Assembly: GCA_947504195.1 (NCBI GenBank)
Contig: CANNGN010000011.1
Location: 56,670 to 120,669 of the forward strand
Direction: 5' to 3'
Source of the DNA: an uncultured Vibrio sp.
GTDB taxonomy: Bacteria > Pseudomonadota > Gammaproteobacteria > Enterobacterales > Vibrionaceae
DNA length: 64,000 nt
Every line of letters begins with the position of its first letter. Position 1 is the first letter of the stretch. Both the position numbers and the translations under genes were made by a program. This document shows positions 18,215 through 26,931 of this stretch, one piece after another. The notes beneath the pieces were generated by a model, which had not been told where the DNA came from, did not search any database, and was given only the letters and a program-made list of their open reading frames with translations.

Positions 18215-20301
18215 TCGTTATCATCCTCATCATCGAATAACTCATCGACATAACTCGGGTAGTCATAATCTTCCTCCGGAACACCATGTAAAGGAATGAT
18301 ATCTGCTGTGTCTTTTACATCTGTTTGTATTTTCGTTTTTCTACTGTCGCGTTCATTTTGTAGCTCAGCCTTTCGGTTCGACCGAATATCACCGATGCGT
18401 TCAGTATTCGGGATGCTTGAAGTATCAGGGCTTAATTTCTCTGCTTGTCTAATTTTGTCAATCACTCGCTGTTCATGCTTTCGTTTTTGCTTATCAGCTC
18501 TTACTTGACTTTCAGCAGCAGTGAATTTTTTCTGTTCTTGTCGCTGCCACACTTCCCAGAAAGTGCAATTGGCAAACTCTCTGGAGCGTCCGGAGAGTTT
18601 GCAAACCCAGTGTTCAGCACTGTTTCGGCTAGGAAAAAGATAAATTTCATCGACTAGACTGGGATCATATGCCACCAAAACTTTTTGCGGACGAGTCACT
18701 TCTTGGGCTCGATGCATCCACCCTTCGACAATAGCCTCTTGGCAGGTATAGTAAATACCAAAAATGCATATCCCCAAATCAGAGATCGTTGCATCTGTTC
18801 TGGGAAGTAAACTTAATCTTACTGCTTCTTCAGAAGCTGAGCGCAACCGGCCAGTACGGTGCTGAATCCCCCAGTTCCACAATTCTAATGGCACAGAAGG
18901 CAAATCAACCGGCATATCGGCAGATCTGTCATAGGTCTTCATCACATGATAAAGATTATGATAAAGAATTGAGGACAGGATGATTTCTTTAAAATCCGAA
19001 ATAGATAACTTAGCATCAAGACGATAATCCTTACCACCACGCTTTTTAACGATGGTTCCCGTTACTACACCTGGAGCAAATGGAGTAAAGTCAGCTTGCA
19101 ATGTTTTAAAATTTCGTTCTACGATACCTTTAGCATCGCCTCGATACGGTGGTGTATTTTCAATTCGCACCGAAAAGCTTTTTTCTAGATTTTCTATCTG
19201 ATAACCCAGTAATTCACCTCTATCTGCCAAAATGGCATCTGGAAATCCGATAGCAGGCCACTCTTGAGATTCGATCTCTATCCCATATTGATGACATAGC
19301 TCGACCTTATCAGTCATAGCAACTTGTAAAGCCTGCATAGCGGCTACATAAGAGGGGTTTTCAAAACCGATGTAACACCCAACTATCAGGCGGCTGAAGA
19401 CGTCGATAACGATGTAAACAACCGGACGTCCAACAATCCAGCTTCTGTTTACATCGGAAACTACGTAAATATCCGCGATGGTCGCGTCAATTTCAAAACG
19501 GGAGCCCGGCCCCAAAGCATGCATAGTCGCCGTTCCGGTCAAAGGTCGAATATCTTTGTTATAGGCATTTTGGCTTGACCGGCTTTTGATTTTTTCTACC
19601 TGGGTGTATTCACGTTCATAGAAGTGCTTCATCTGCCAATTGGTTGGAATTTCTGTCTCTGGCACATCAGGGAAATAGGTCTCATATATATCTTTAAAAC
19701 GCCGGTGTGCGTAGGGAAATGAATAACCTTTTTCAGTTAACAAATACTTCTGAATGGCTATCCTGAATAGCTTCTCTATAAATTCGTCAACATTCACCCC
19801 TGTACCTGGCTCATACTTTCTGGGTCGCCCCAATTTTACCTCTCCCGGTATTCGCTTTTTGCCTTTTGCGCCAGAATTTTTGTAATCAGGAAGAAGCGCG
19901 TTAACAATCTGCCCCCGCTGCCAGTATTGGCGGATTAAGCGATACAATGTTTGCTTGGTCGTTTTGTGATTACCCATGACTAGGTCAATGGCTTTAGCTC
20001 GTTGTTTCGGCTGATAGTATTCTTCAAGATGGATTATAGGGCTTATCAACTCATAATTTTTGTCTCTTTTTACTTGAGCCGTGCTGCCATCTTCGGGCGA
20101 GAGCATGATCAAATAAGAATAGGGATCTTCGACTCGGTGTAACAATTCATCTTGAATCGCCAAATCCAGCGAATATAAGTCAATAATGCTGGGGAAGGCG
20201 CTTTTATTATCGATCGATATCCAAACAAAATTGTTTCCGAATTGGCTCAAAATCCGGAATCTCTCGTTCTCATACTCCAGGACCTCATTGATTCGAAACA
20301 T
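18211..20301 (-). CDS. tnsB: TnsB DDE transposase
   Basis: 696 residues (Tn7 TnsB: 702). The RNase H-fold triad is visible as D272 (SRFEIDATIADI), D360 (DAILADRGE) and E395 (KGIVERNF), each one residue below the Tn7 values D273, D361 and E396. N-terminal helix-turn-helix regions include KTTKQTLYRLIRQYWQRG. TnsB binds the AATAAAG-type boxes at the element ends, cleaves the 3' ends and joins them to the target. It overlaps tnsA by 17 bp. All key residues are present, so it looks functional. Confidence 0.96.
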   Translation of the reverse strand: MFRINEVLEYENERFRILSQFGNNFVWISIDNKSAFPSIIDLYSLDLAIQDELLHRVEDPYSYLIMLSPEDGSTAQVKRDKNYELISPIIHLEEYYQPKQRAKAIDLVMGNHKTTKQTLYRLIRQYWQRGQIVNALLPDYKNSGAKGKKRIPGEVKLGRPRKYEPGTGVNVDEFIEKLFRIAIQKYLLTEKGYSFPYAHRRFKDIYETYFPDVPETEIPTNWQMKHFYEREYTQVEKIKSRSSQNAYNKDIRPLTGTATMHALGPGSRFEIDATIADIYVVSDVNRSWIVGRPVVYIVIDVFSRLIVGCYIGFENPSYVAAMQALQVAMTDKVELCHQYGIEIESQEWPAIGFPDAILADRGELLGYQIENLEKSFSVRIENTPPYRGDAKGIVERNFKTLQADFTPFAPGVVTGTIVKKRGGKDYRLDAKLSISDFKEIILSSILYHNLYHVMKTYDRSADMPVDLPSVPLELWNWGIQHRTGRLRSASEEAVRLSLLPRTDATISDLGICIFGIYYTCQEAIVEGWMHRAQEVTRPQKVLVAYDPSLVDEIYLFPSRNSAEHWVCKLSGRSREFANCTFWEVWQRQEQKKFTAAESQVRADKQKRKHEQRVIDKIRQAEKLSPDTSSIPNTERIGDIRSNRKAELQNERDSRKTKIQTDVKDTADIIPLHGVPEEDYDYPSYVDELFDDEDDNE

Positions 20302-21115
20302 GACGAGCTCCTATTAAGTTCCCCATGTTCTCAACAACGAAATCCTTACCTTTTTGCAAATAGAATGGTTGGGACAACATATCAAAGTAAAAACAGCGAT
20401 TAGCCAGCAATTGCCTGATTTCATAAATAGAAGAACCATCAGTTTGATTGTAAATACGGTCAGTCAACTTACAGATATCAGTAACCGTTTTATTGGGATT
20501 TTGCTGAAAAAGGTCACTGTAGTACGCAGTCCTGTCTAACAAGACTTCATCATCAATCTCATCCTTCTCAGCCGGGTATATCCAGCTAATATTCTGGACA
20601 AGCGTTGGGGATACATCGTTTTCCGTGACCAGAAACCAAGGAACTTTTTTCAATAACCAATAACGGCGTTCAATTTCCAGTTTCTCAATAACACGGGGAT
20701 CTTTTAAAGCATTATTGTACTTGGCTTGAATGACATACTGTGGAAGTTGGAGATCTAAGCCATCAACCAAAAGATCGGATGACATATACAGCTTAACACC
20801 GGCTTCCGCTGGGTGTCTTATGCCATTGTCAGCAGCAATATCAAGAGTCTCCTCACGTTTAAGAGGAAACTGCTCTCGAATATCTATGGTCTGAGAACTC
20901 CACTCAAGAGTTAAAAAAACAGCAAGTTCTAAATCTGAAAGCAAATGGTGAGTTCGCTGGCTTTTATGACCAAAAACACGGTGAGAGCGACCGTCAGATG
21001 GCACATCTCGAACTGTTAACCAAGGTAGATAATCAGAACCGCAGCCATTACCACGACCTTCCTTTATCCAGCGCTTGTATTTAGTCTCTGAGGGAGAATA
21101 TTTACTTTTTGCCAA
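20285..21115 (-). CDS. tnsA: TnsA endonuclease subunit of the Tn7-like transposase
   Basis: 276 residues from a TTG at 21113-21115, chosen because GGGGTGAG lies just upstream and because the protein then starts MAKSKYSPSE and keeps exact Tn7 numbering: E63 (LSDLELAVF), D114 (MSSDLLVD), Q130 and K132 (VIQAKY), the catalytic set of Tn7 TnsA. An upstream ATG at 21136 gives 283 residues but has no ribosome-binding site. TnsA has a restriction-enzyme-like fold and cuts the 5' ends so that the element moves by cut and paste. First gene of tnsABCDE. Unlike Tn7, its start is 14 kb from the right end. Confidence 0.95.
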   Translation of the reverse strand: MAKSKYSPSETKYKRWIKEGRGNGCGSDYLPWLTVRDVPSDGRSHRVFGHKSQRTHHLLSDLELAVFLTLEWSSQTIDIREQFPLKREETLDIAADNGIRHPAEAGVKLYMSSDLLVDGLDLQLPQYVIQAKYNNALKDPRVIEKLEIERRYWLLKKVPWFLVTENDVSPTLVQNISWIYPAEKDEIDDEVLLDRTAYYSDLFQQNPNKTVTDICKLTDRIYNQTDGSSIYEIRQLLANRCFYFDMLSQPFYLQKGKDFVVENMGNLIGARHVSNQ

Positions 21116-21331
21116 ATTGCTCACCCCTTTGCTCATGAAATGAGTGCAAATATAGAAAGTTTAATATGCAACGTTACTATCAATAAATTATTGTTGATGA
21201 TAAGTGACATGTAGCTCCCTAGGCTACTTCACAAAAAAACCTATAGCACACCACAAATCCAGTTTATTTATAAAGACACTAGGTGAACTTTAATCTACAA
21301 TAGGTTCATCTTAACTCCAAATTAGTTAACT

Positions 21332-22456
21332 ATGAAGTACTTTAATGAAATTTCCTACATCATCCAAGGTGCGATGAGTGAAGATAAGCTGATGGTTACA
21401 GCTTATGCCCAGCAATTGATTGACAAGCTTTCGAAAGATGGAGAAAAACTAGCGGCGAAAGGACTCAAAGAAAACATTTCAAATCAAGCAACCAAAACAG
21501 CTTCCGCCTCATCAGCGTCTTACTCATTGAGTAGGCCTGTACCTGTCGAAAAAGATAATCGATTTTCTCTCGCGGACAAGACGATACCTAGCATCGAAGA
21601 ATCGAATGTGTTCTTGTCTCACGAAAATGAAAGTACTGTTGATGCTTTCCTAGCGTACTTACAAAAAAAAGATAAGCTCAGTGCTGTTGGCATCCCAATC
21701 AATCCAACATTGTTACTCCATGGTCAACCAGGAACAGGCAAAAGTAAGCTGGCCAATTTTCTAGCTGCAAAGTTAAATCTGCCATTAGTAACTGCTAGAG
21801 CTGATGCTTTAATTTCATCTTATTTGGGCTCAACATCAAAAAATATACGTTCATTATTGGAATATGCTCAGAGTGAACCGTGCGTACTATTTCTTGATGA
21901 ATTTGATGCTATAGCAAAGGCTAGAGATGATAAAAATGAAATTGGCGAGTTGAAACGTGTAGTAGTGAGTCTACTTCAGAACATCGATAACTTAGGTGAT
22001 ACCATTTTAGTAGCGGCAACAAACCATGTTCATTTGTTAGATCCTGCTGTAGGTAGGCGCTTCCATTACAAACTGGAACTAATGCCTCCAAAGAAAAGGG
22101 AGCGAGAAAGGTTAATAGACTCAATTTTTCGTAACTTTGATGTTGATATGGAAGGCTTCGATGTCTGCGTGGCTGCATCAAAAGGTATGACTGGGGCTGA
22201 GATAGAAATTGCGGCATTTGAGTATCTAAGACACTCAGTTGTCAATGATCAGTCTCCTTCATATATCGGGTTACTAAAAGAGCTCTTGATGGTTTCTCAC
22301 CCATGGTTGAGCTTCAGCGACTTAGAGTCGAAGCAGGAGTTAATACCAAGACTAAAAGATATAAATACAAGCTTATTCACTGGGAAGCTACTAGCTGAAC
22401 TATGGGGCGTGTCTCCTAGCTATATCAGCAAATTACTCAAGGAAAGCAAATTATGA
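21332..22456 (+). CDS. AAA-family ATPase, IetA-like (defence pair with subtilase)
   Basis: 374 residues. AAA core: Walker A GQPGTGKS at 131-138, Walker B CVLFLDE at 184-190, a second-region arginine segment DPAVGRRFHYKLEL, and overall similarity to FtsH/Vps4-like AAA ATPases. The last ~25 residues (AELWGVSPSYISKLLKES) look like a helix-turn-helix. Its stop codon overlaps the start of the subtilase gene (ATGA). An AAA ATPase followed by an S8 protease is the layout of the IetAS anti-phage system; assignment rests on this layout and domain content. It is divergent from tnsA, and is transposon cargo. Confidence 0.85.
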   Translation: MKYFNEISYIIQGAMSEDKLMVTAYAQQLIDKLSKDGEKLAAKGLKENISNQATKTASASSASYSLSRPVPVEKDNRFSLADKTIPSIEESNVFLSHENESTVDAFLAYLQKKDKLSAVGIPINPTLLLHGQPGTGKSKLANFLAAKLNLPLVTARADALISSYLGSTSKNIRSLLEYAQSEPCVLFLDEFDAIAKARDDKNEIGELKRVVVSLLQNIDNLGDTILVAATNHVHLLDPAVGRRFHYKLELMPPKKRERERLIDSIFRNFDVDMEGFDVCVAASKGMTGAEIEIAAFEYLRHSVVNDQSPSYIGLLKELLMVSHPWLSFSDLESKQELIPRLKDINTSLFTGKLLAELWGVSPSYISKLLKESKL

Positions 22457-24633
22457 AACAAGAAAGAAATCCTATAAAGCACGTTGAGTTTTCTGCCGAA
22501 GATTACTATCAACCAGATGTTCATACTGGTGGTAGCAACGCACCTTTGAAAAATGTCAGTGATGACTTTAGAGAAGAACTAATTAGTTCGCTAAACCATA
22601 TAAAAGAAAATTTAACTACAAACGAACTAGATGTATGCACTGCAGTAGTTGAGCTGGAAGATAACGCTATTGCCAAATCTCATCGACCAACAGCTATATT
22701 CAATGAACAAACCTGCCCATTTTTTGGAGATGCTGGCTATGGAAAAATGTTGGTTGAGGTTCATAGTTCTGGCTTGAACAAGCTTGAGCAAAAGATACAC
22801 ACAGTTAAGAGCAAACTCGGCATTAAGGCACTCTCTGCCGTCAAAGCCATTGCACCATACTCACCGTCGATCTCTATCCCTGAAGGCGAAGAAAGTGGAA
22901 TTATTGTCCGCCTTTTTAGATATTCGACTGAGACTCTAAATAGAAAAGTTGACATCGATTTTGAATCAACTCTCAAGCGCCTTAATTGCAAATGGGAAAA
23001 ACACCGCTCTGAGTCTGTAAGACTATATAAAGTTAGCTCAAATATAAAGAACCTGCTAGAAGAACTACCAGACATTGCAACGGTCCAAAGCGCCATTGTC
23101 TCTAACAGTATTGTTATTAAACCTATGGATAGCTCAGGTGTTACACCAACCCCTGCTGATATTCATGCACCTAACCCATCTGTCATTTACCCTATTGTGG
23201 GGGTCGTTGACAGTGGCGTAAGTCAAAGTTGTGCTCCCCTAAACAACTGGCTCATCGGTCAAAAAAGAACTGTCCCAGACCCCTTTCGAGACTTAAATCA
23301 TGGCACTTTTGTTAGTGGCATGGTGACCAACAGTTACCTATACAATCAGGACACCAGGTTTCCCAAATGCCAATCCAAAGTAGTCAGTGTCGAAGTTCTT
23401 GGAAACAATGTGGGTGATATCTATAACATCGTAAACTCGATGTATGAAACGGCAGAAGAACATCCAGAGATCAAGGTTTGGAACTTATCATTAGGTACAA
23501 GTGAGCCTGTATCCCAAAGTGAAATCTCAGCCATGGCATTGATGTTAGATGAATTTCAGGATAAGTATAACTGCCTGTGTGTTATTGCGGCAGGTAACTA
23601 TAGTGGCTCATTAAGAAGCTGGCCTCCAGAGGAAAAGCTCAATGATGGAGTATCTAGCCCTGGTGATTCAGTGAGAGGGCTGACTGTAGGCTCAATCGCT
23701 CACATTGATGGTGCAGTAAAAAACGAAGAACCTTCACCTTTTTCTCGAAAAGGCCCAGTATCTAATTACGTACAAAAACCAGACTTAGTGCACTTCGGGG
23801 GCAACCAACTAAATGTAGGCGGAAATGCAATCCCAATCGGTGTTAACTCTATTTGCCCAAATGGTAACAAGAGAAACGATATCGGTACGAGTTACGCTAC
23901 TCCAATTATATCTACATTGGCGGCAAATCTATTCCAAGAACTCGGAGAACGAGCAACTCCTAACCTTGTTAAAGCCCTACTTATACACAACGCCAACAAA
24001 GCATTTGGACAGATAGTATGCGATGAGCACCGTCCATACTATGGTTGGGGGCTTCCCCAAGATATACCTGAAATATTAGATGTACAAGATTATGAAACAA
24101 CACTTGCTTTTGAAGGTCATGCTCAAAAAAGTTTCGAAGTTGAAAAACTGCCTTTCCCTATACCTGATTGTTTAAGAACTGAGGATGGAAAGGTTAGAGG
24201 CGAGTTTTTTATGACTCTAGTATATCAGCCGGAACTTGACCCAAACCAAGCGTTTGAATACTGCCAGTTAGATGTAAAAGTCGGTTTTGGTGAAATTGAT
24301 GAAGATGGTAAATTCACGTCCAAAGTTCCACCTAAAAATGATGCCCACCTATACGAAGAAGATCTGGTCAAAAATGGAGACAAATGGTCTCCAGTCAAGG
24401 TATACCAGAAAAGCTTCCCTAGAGGAGTGAATATAGAAAATTGGCGATTAAGGGTCAAAGTCTTGGACAGAGATGGCTATGAAGCGAGCGGCGTACAAGT
24501 CCCATTTACGTTGCTTTTGACCATCAGAGACATAGATAAAGAGCAACCGGTATATAACGAGATGGTTAAGCTAATGAATGAATATAACTGGGAAGTTTCA
24601 GATCTAGTTATTGACCAAAAAATTCACGTGTAA
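22453..24633 (+). CDS. Subtilisin-like (S8) serine protease, IetS-like
   Basis: 726 residues, no signal peptide, so cytoplasmic. The catalytic triad is intact: D253 (VGVVDSGVS), H283 (LNHGTFVSGM) and S480 (IGTSYATP), with the oxyanion asparagine in AAGN at about 381. About 240 residues precede the protease domain and about 190 follow it; neither part is recognised. Translationally coupled to the AAA ATPase gene upstream. Cytoplasmic S8 proteases paired with an ATPase are known from IetAS; the likely role is infection-triggered proteolysis, but the substrate is unknown. Confidence 0.87.
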   Translation: MKQERNPIKHVEFSAEDYYQPDVHTGGSNAPLKNVSDDFREELISSLNHIKENLTTNELDVCTAVVELEDNAIAKSHRPTAIFNEQTCPFFGDAGYGKMLVEVHSSGLNKLEQKIHTVKSKLGIKALSAVKAIAPYSPSISIPEGEESGIIVRLFRYSTETLNRKVDIDFESTLKRLNCKWEKHRSESVRLYKVSSNIKNLLEELPDIATVQSAIVSNSIVIKPMDSSGVTPTPADIHAPNPSVIYPIVGVVDSGVSQSCAPLNNWLIGQKRTVPDPFRDLNHGTFVSGMVTNSYLYNQDTRFPKCQSKVVSVEVLGNNVGDIYNIVNSMYETAEEHPEIKVWNLSLGTSEPVSQSEISAMALMLDEFQDKYNCLCVIAAGNYSGSLRSWPPEEKLNDGVSSPGDSVRGLTVGSIAHIDGAVKNEEPSPFSRKGPVSNYVQKPDLVHFGGNQLNVGGNAIPIGVNSICPNGNKRNDIGTSYATPIISTLAANLFQELGERATPNLVKALLIHNANKAFGQIVCDEHRPYYGWGLPQDIPEILDVQDYETTLAFEGHAQKSFEVEKLPFPIPDCLRTEDGKVRGEFFMTLVYQPELDPNQAFEYCQLDVKVGFGEIDEDGKFTSKVPPKNDAHLYEEDLVKNGDKWSPVKVYQKSFPRGVNIENWRLRVKVLDRDGYEASGVQVPFTLLLTIRDIDKEQPVYNEMVKLMNEYNWEVSDLVIDQKIHV

Positions 24634-24894
24634 CTCTACACTACACTGCTGTATAAAAAACCATTATTCAATCGCCAAAAAAGATGTTAATGACTTTTTT
24701 ACAGCAGCGCTAGCATGACTAACTCATACCCTACAGTTGGTAAGCAAGCAACCGACAATGCAGTTCGCCTACTGGGACGCAACTCACAACTGGACATTTC
24801 TGAGTTACGATCTAGCAACACTCTATCTTTTTACATTACTTAAAGTATACCAACCAAAGTTTCTAATTCACAACAGCCTTCTATAAAAATATCT
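24634..24894. other. Non-coding region after the protease gene
   Basis: About 260 bp with no gene or repeat that I can name. It precedes the decayed IS256 fragment and may contain more of that element in unrecognisable form. Confidence 0.3.
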
Positions 24895-25175
24895 AATGGG
24901 AATCATCGGTGGGTTAATTCGCTTGTACCCCTTAGAAGTGCTCATAGCTGTTAAAAAAGCACATATCATTTGTCCGAACGATCCGTCGGAAAGAGCTTCC
25001 TATTGTTAGTTGCCTTACGGATCATCGAACTCATCGATTCTATCGCATTAGTCGTATGAATAGCTTCTCTGGTATCGTTTGAATAATTAGAAAATGTATA
25101 TAAATTCTTCCAAGGCGTTCACGAACTTCGGTTTATCTGCGAGTACTTTTCACCTAACTTTTGAAAATCGATCAA
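24895..25175 (-). pseudogene. Fragment of an IS256-family transposase
   Basis: Minus-strand translation around 24990-25110 reads NDTREAIHTTNAIESM, then MIRKATNNRKLFPTD, the conserved C-terminal catalytic region of IS256-family (MULE-like) transposases. Stops and frameshifts lie on both sides and no start is visible. It marks an old insertion sequence between the protease and the truncated transporter. Confidence 0.75.
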
Positions 25176-25234
25176 GCTACAGTAGCGTTTATTTTGTCGT
25201 CATCGCTTACTAATAGACCACGTTGATTAGTGCT

Positions 25235-26242
25235 CTAATTTATTCTACGGGATAGGAAAATCCCTAACAGGCAAGCTATTATGATAATTCCAATAGAGAA
25301 TATCCTGAAGCTATCTATCCATATAAAGCCCTCATTTGAAATAATATTTACATTATTGTTGGTAGTTATAATAAGGAAGTATCCTCCGAGGGCTGTTATA
25401 GCTGATTGCATGAAAGCCCCGAACATAGTTAATATATTTACTGCGTGGAAACTATCTGCCTTATTTAGGAACTGCGTGTGGTACATAGATGACGCAATAC
25501 CATGCCCCGATTTTAATGTATTTTGGAGGAAACCAAAAATAATTAATGCGCTGACACCTACAATCCACTGTGGCCCCATATAAGGGATAGCATCGAAATC
25601 AGGAATAAGAAAAATTAGCGGAGTTAATGCAATTGTAGCCAAAAAAACTGTGAGATAGATACTTTTAAAACCAGTTATATCAGCTCGCTTTCCCCAGAAA
25701 AAAACACTTAAAAAGGGACCTGACATTTGTGATAGTAAATATAAAAAGAAAATATTTGCAGGAAGATTCAGATACCCAATCAAAAATAATCCAAAAATTG
25801 GCCAATTAAGAACCTTTTTTATCCCTTCTAAAAGTAAAGGCAATTTAAGTAGAGGTGACGTAGTGACAATCTTAAGAAATCTACCACGACCAACGCTATC
25901 ACTTACTGCTTTAGGCGGAGGGGTTGCTGGTATTTTTCTCATAAAGTTAAGTGAAAAGACACTAAGTAGTAGAGCTGCGATCAACATAATTCGGTGTTCT
26001 TCACGAGTCATTTCATCTCCAATATATAAAATACCGAACAATGTAAACCCGAATGCTGGAATCATTTTCACTGTACGGAAACGACCCAAAAATAGGCCGC
26101 GGTCAGATTTTGAAGTGATTTCATTGATCAAACTGGATGCAACTGAATTTTGTAAAAATTCATTTCCGATTAAAAAAGCCAATGCGATAGTCAATAATAA
26201 TGGGAGACTAAAAAATTCTATCGGAAGAAAAAGAATGATCAA
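25235..26242 (-). pseudogene. MFS-type transporter, 5' truncated
   Basis: Open frame of 335 residues with about nine hydrophobic segments (LLLTIALAFLIGNEF, GFTLFGILYIG, PIFGLFLIGYL, WIVGVSALIIFGFLQN and others) and an N-terminal RGLFLGRFRTVKMIPAF loop like the cytoplasmic loops of major-facilitator proteins. MFS proteins usually have 12 segments and about 400 residues, so roughly the first 100 residues appear to be missing. The break coincides with the start of a truncated sulfotransferase on the other strand at about 26240, suggesting a deletion or recombination joint. Codon use is AT-rich, unlike the aroA that follows. Substrate unknown. Confidence 0.6.
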
Positions 26243-26618
26243 GTTTGATTTAGATCCAAATACAGTGAGTTTCGATTGGCTAAAAGAACAAGCAAATCGT
26301 AAAAAGACGAATTTACGAAACGATTACATTCGAACTGCTGAAATTTGGGCCCCGCTCGTAGGAGTAGAAAATTTTCATGTATTTAATTATTCTGATATCA
26401 AAGACCATCCTACCCAACTACTTAATTCGATTTTAGGCATTTTGGGGGAAGAAGGAGTTGATGATTGGAATGCATACTTTGATGTTAGGATTAAGCACAA
26501 TGAAGGATTAACCGTGCCCATGCCAGAAGAGTTTGAAATCTGGCTAAGGGAAAATATTGGTTTTAGTTTCGAATCACAAATATCCCAGCTAAAAAAGATG
26601 GGGGTATATCGCAGCTAA
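26235..26618 (+). pseudogene. Sulfotransferase-like gene, 3' fragment
   Basis: About 127 residues on the plus strand, resembling the C-terminal half of sulfotransferases: DYIRTAEIWAPLVGVENFHV, then FNYSDIKDHPTQLLNSIL and a KMGVYRS tail. The N-terminal P-loop that binds PAPS is missing. The open frame continues leftwards only as the antisense of the transporter, so it is the other half of the same broken joint. Probably not functional. Confidence 0.5.
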
Positions 26619-26863
26619 AGAGGGAAACCAGCGGCACCTATATTGCCGATTATGATACTTTTTCAGAAAACAAGAGAAATTATTTTATCCCTTTAAAGTC
26701 GTTAGGGTTTTCGTGAAAAATTTAAGCGCTTTGATTTGCTTATGAAAAAGGTGTCTATGCGTATGTTGGAATCGCGATTGAAAGATTCCGAAATTACGTA
26801 AGCACGTTAACGAATTCGGGAACACTTTGCCGAGTTGTTGGCAAAATGGGGACCGCCTACACA
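26619..26863. other. Non-coding stretch before the mobile aroA
   Basis: About 245 bp between the sulfotransferase fragment and the heptamer repeat. Short frames with stops are present but none could be assigned to a family; it is likely transposon debris. Confidence 0.3.
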
Positions 26864-26905
26864 CTAAATACTATATACTAAATACCAAATACCAAATACT
26901 AAATC
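26864..26905. repeat. Six tandem heptamers (CYAWATA) upstream of aroA
   Basis: Six contiguous 7-bp units: CTAAATA, CTATATA, CTAAATA, CCAAATA, CCAAATA, CTAAATC. The array ends 26 bp before the aroA start codon, close to where a promoter would lie, so changes in copy number could alter expression. Confidence 0.85.
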
Positions 26906-26931
26906 GATTCAAACATTACAGGATTTACTAA

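Noticed and set aside
21332..24633. Toxin-antitoxin or Lon-like protease interpretation of the ATPase/protease pair
   Set aside because: The protease has a subtilisin triad, not a Ser-Lys dyad, and the ATPase is a separate AAA protein; the IetAS layout fits better.
25863..26234. N-terminal half of a 251-codon plus-strand frame
   Set aside because: It is the antisense of the transporter; only the part after about 26235 resembles a sulfotransferase.
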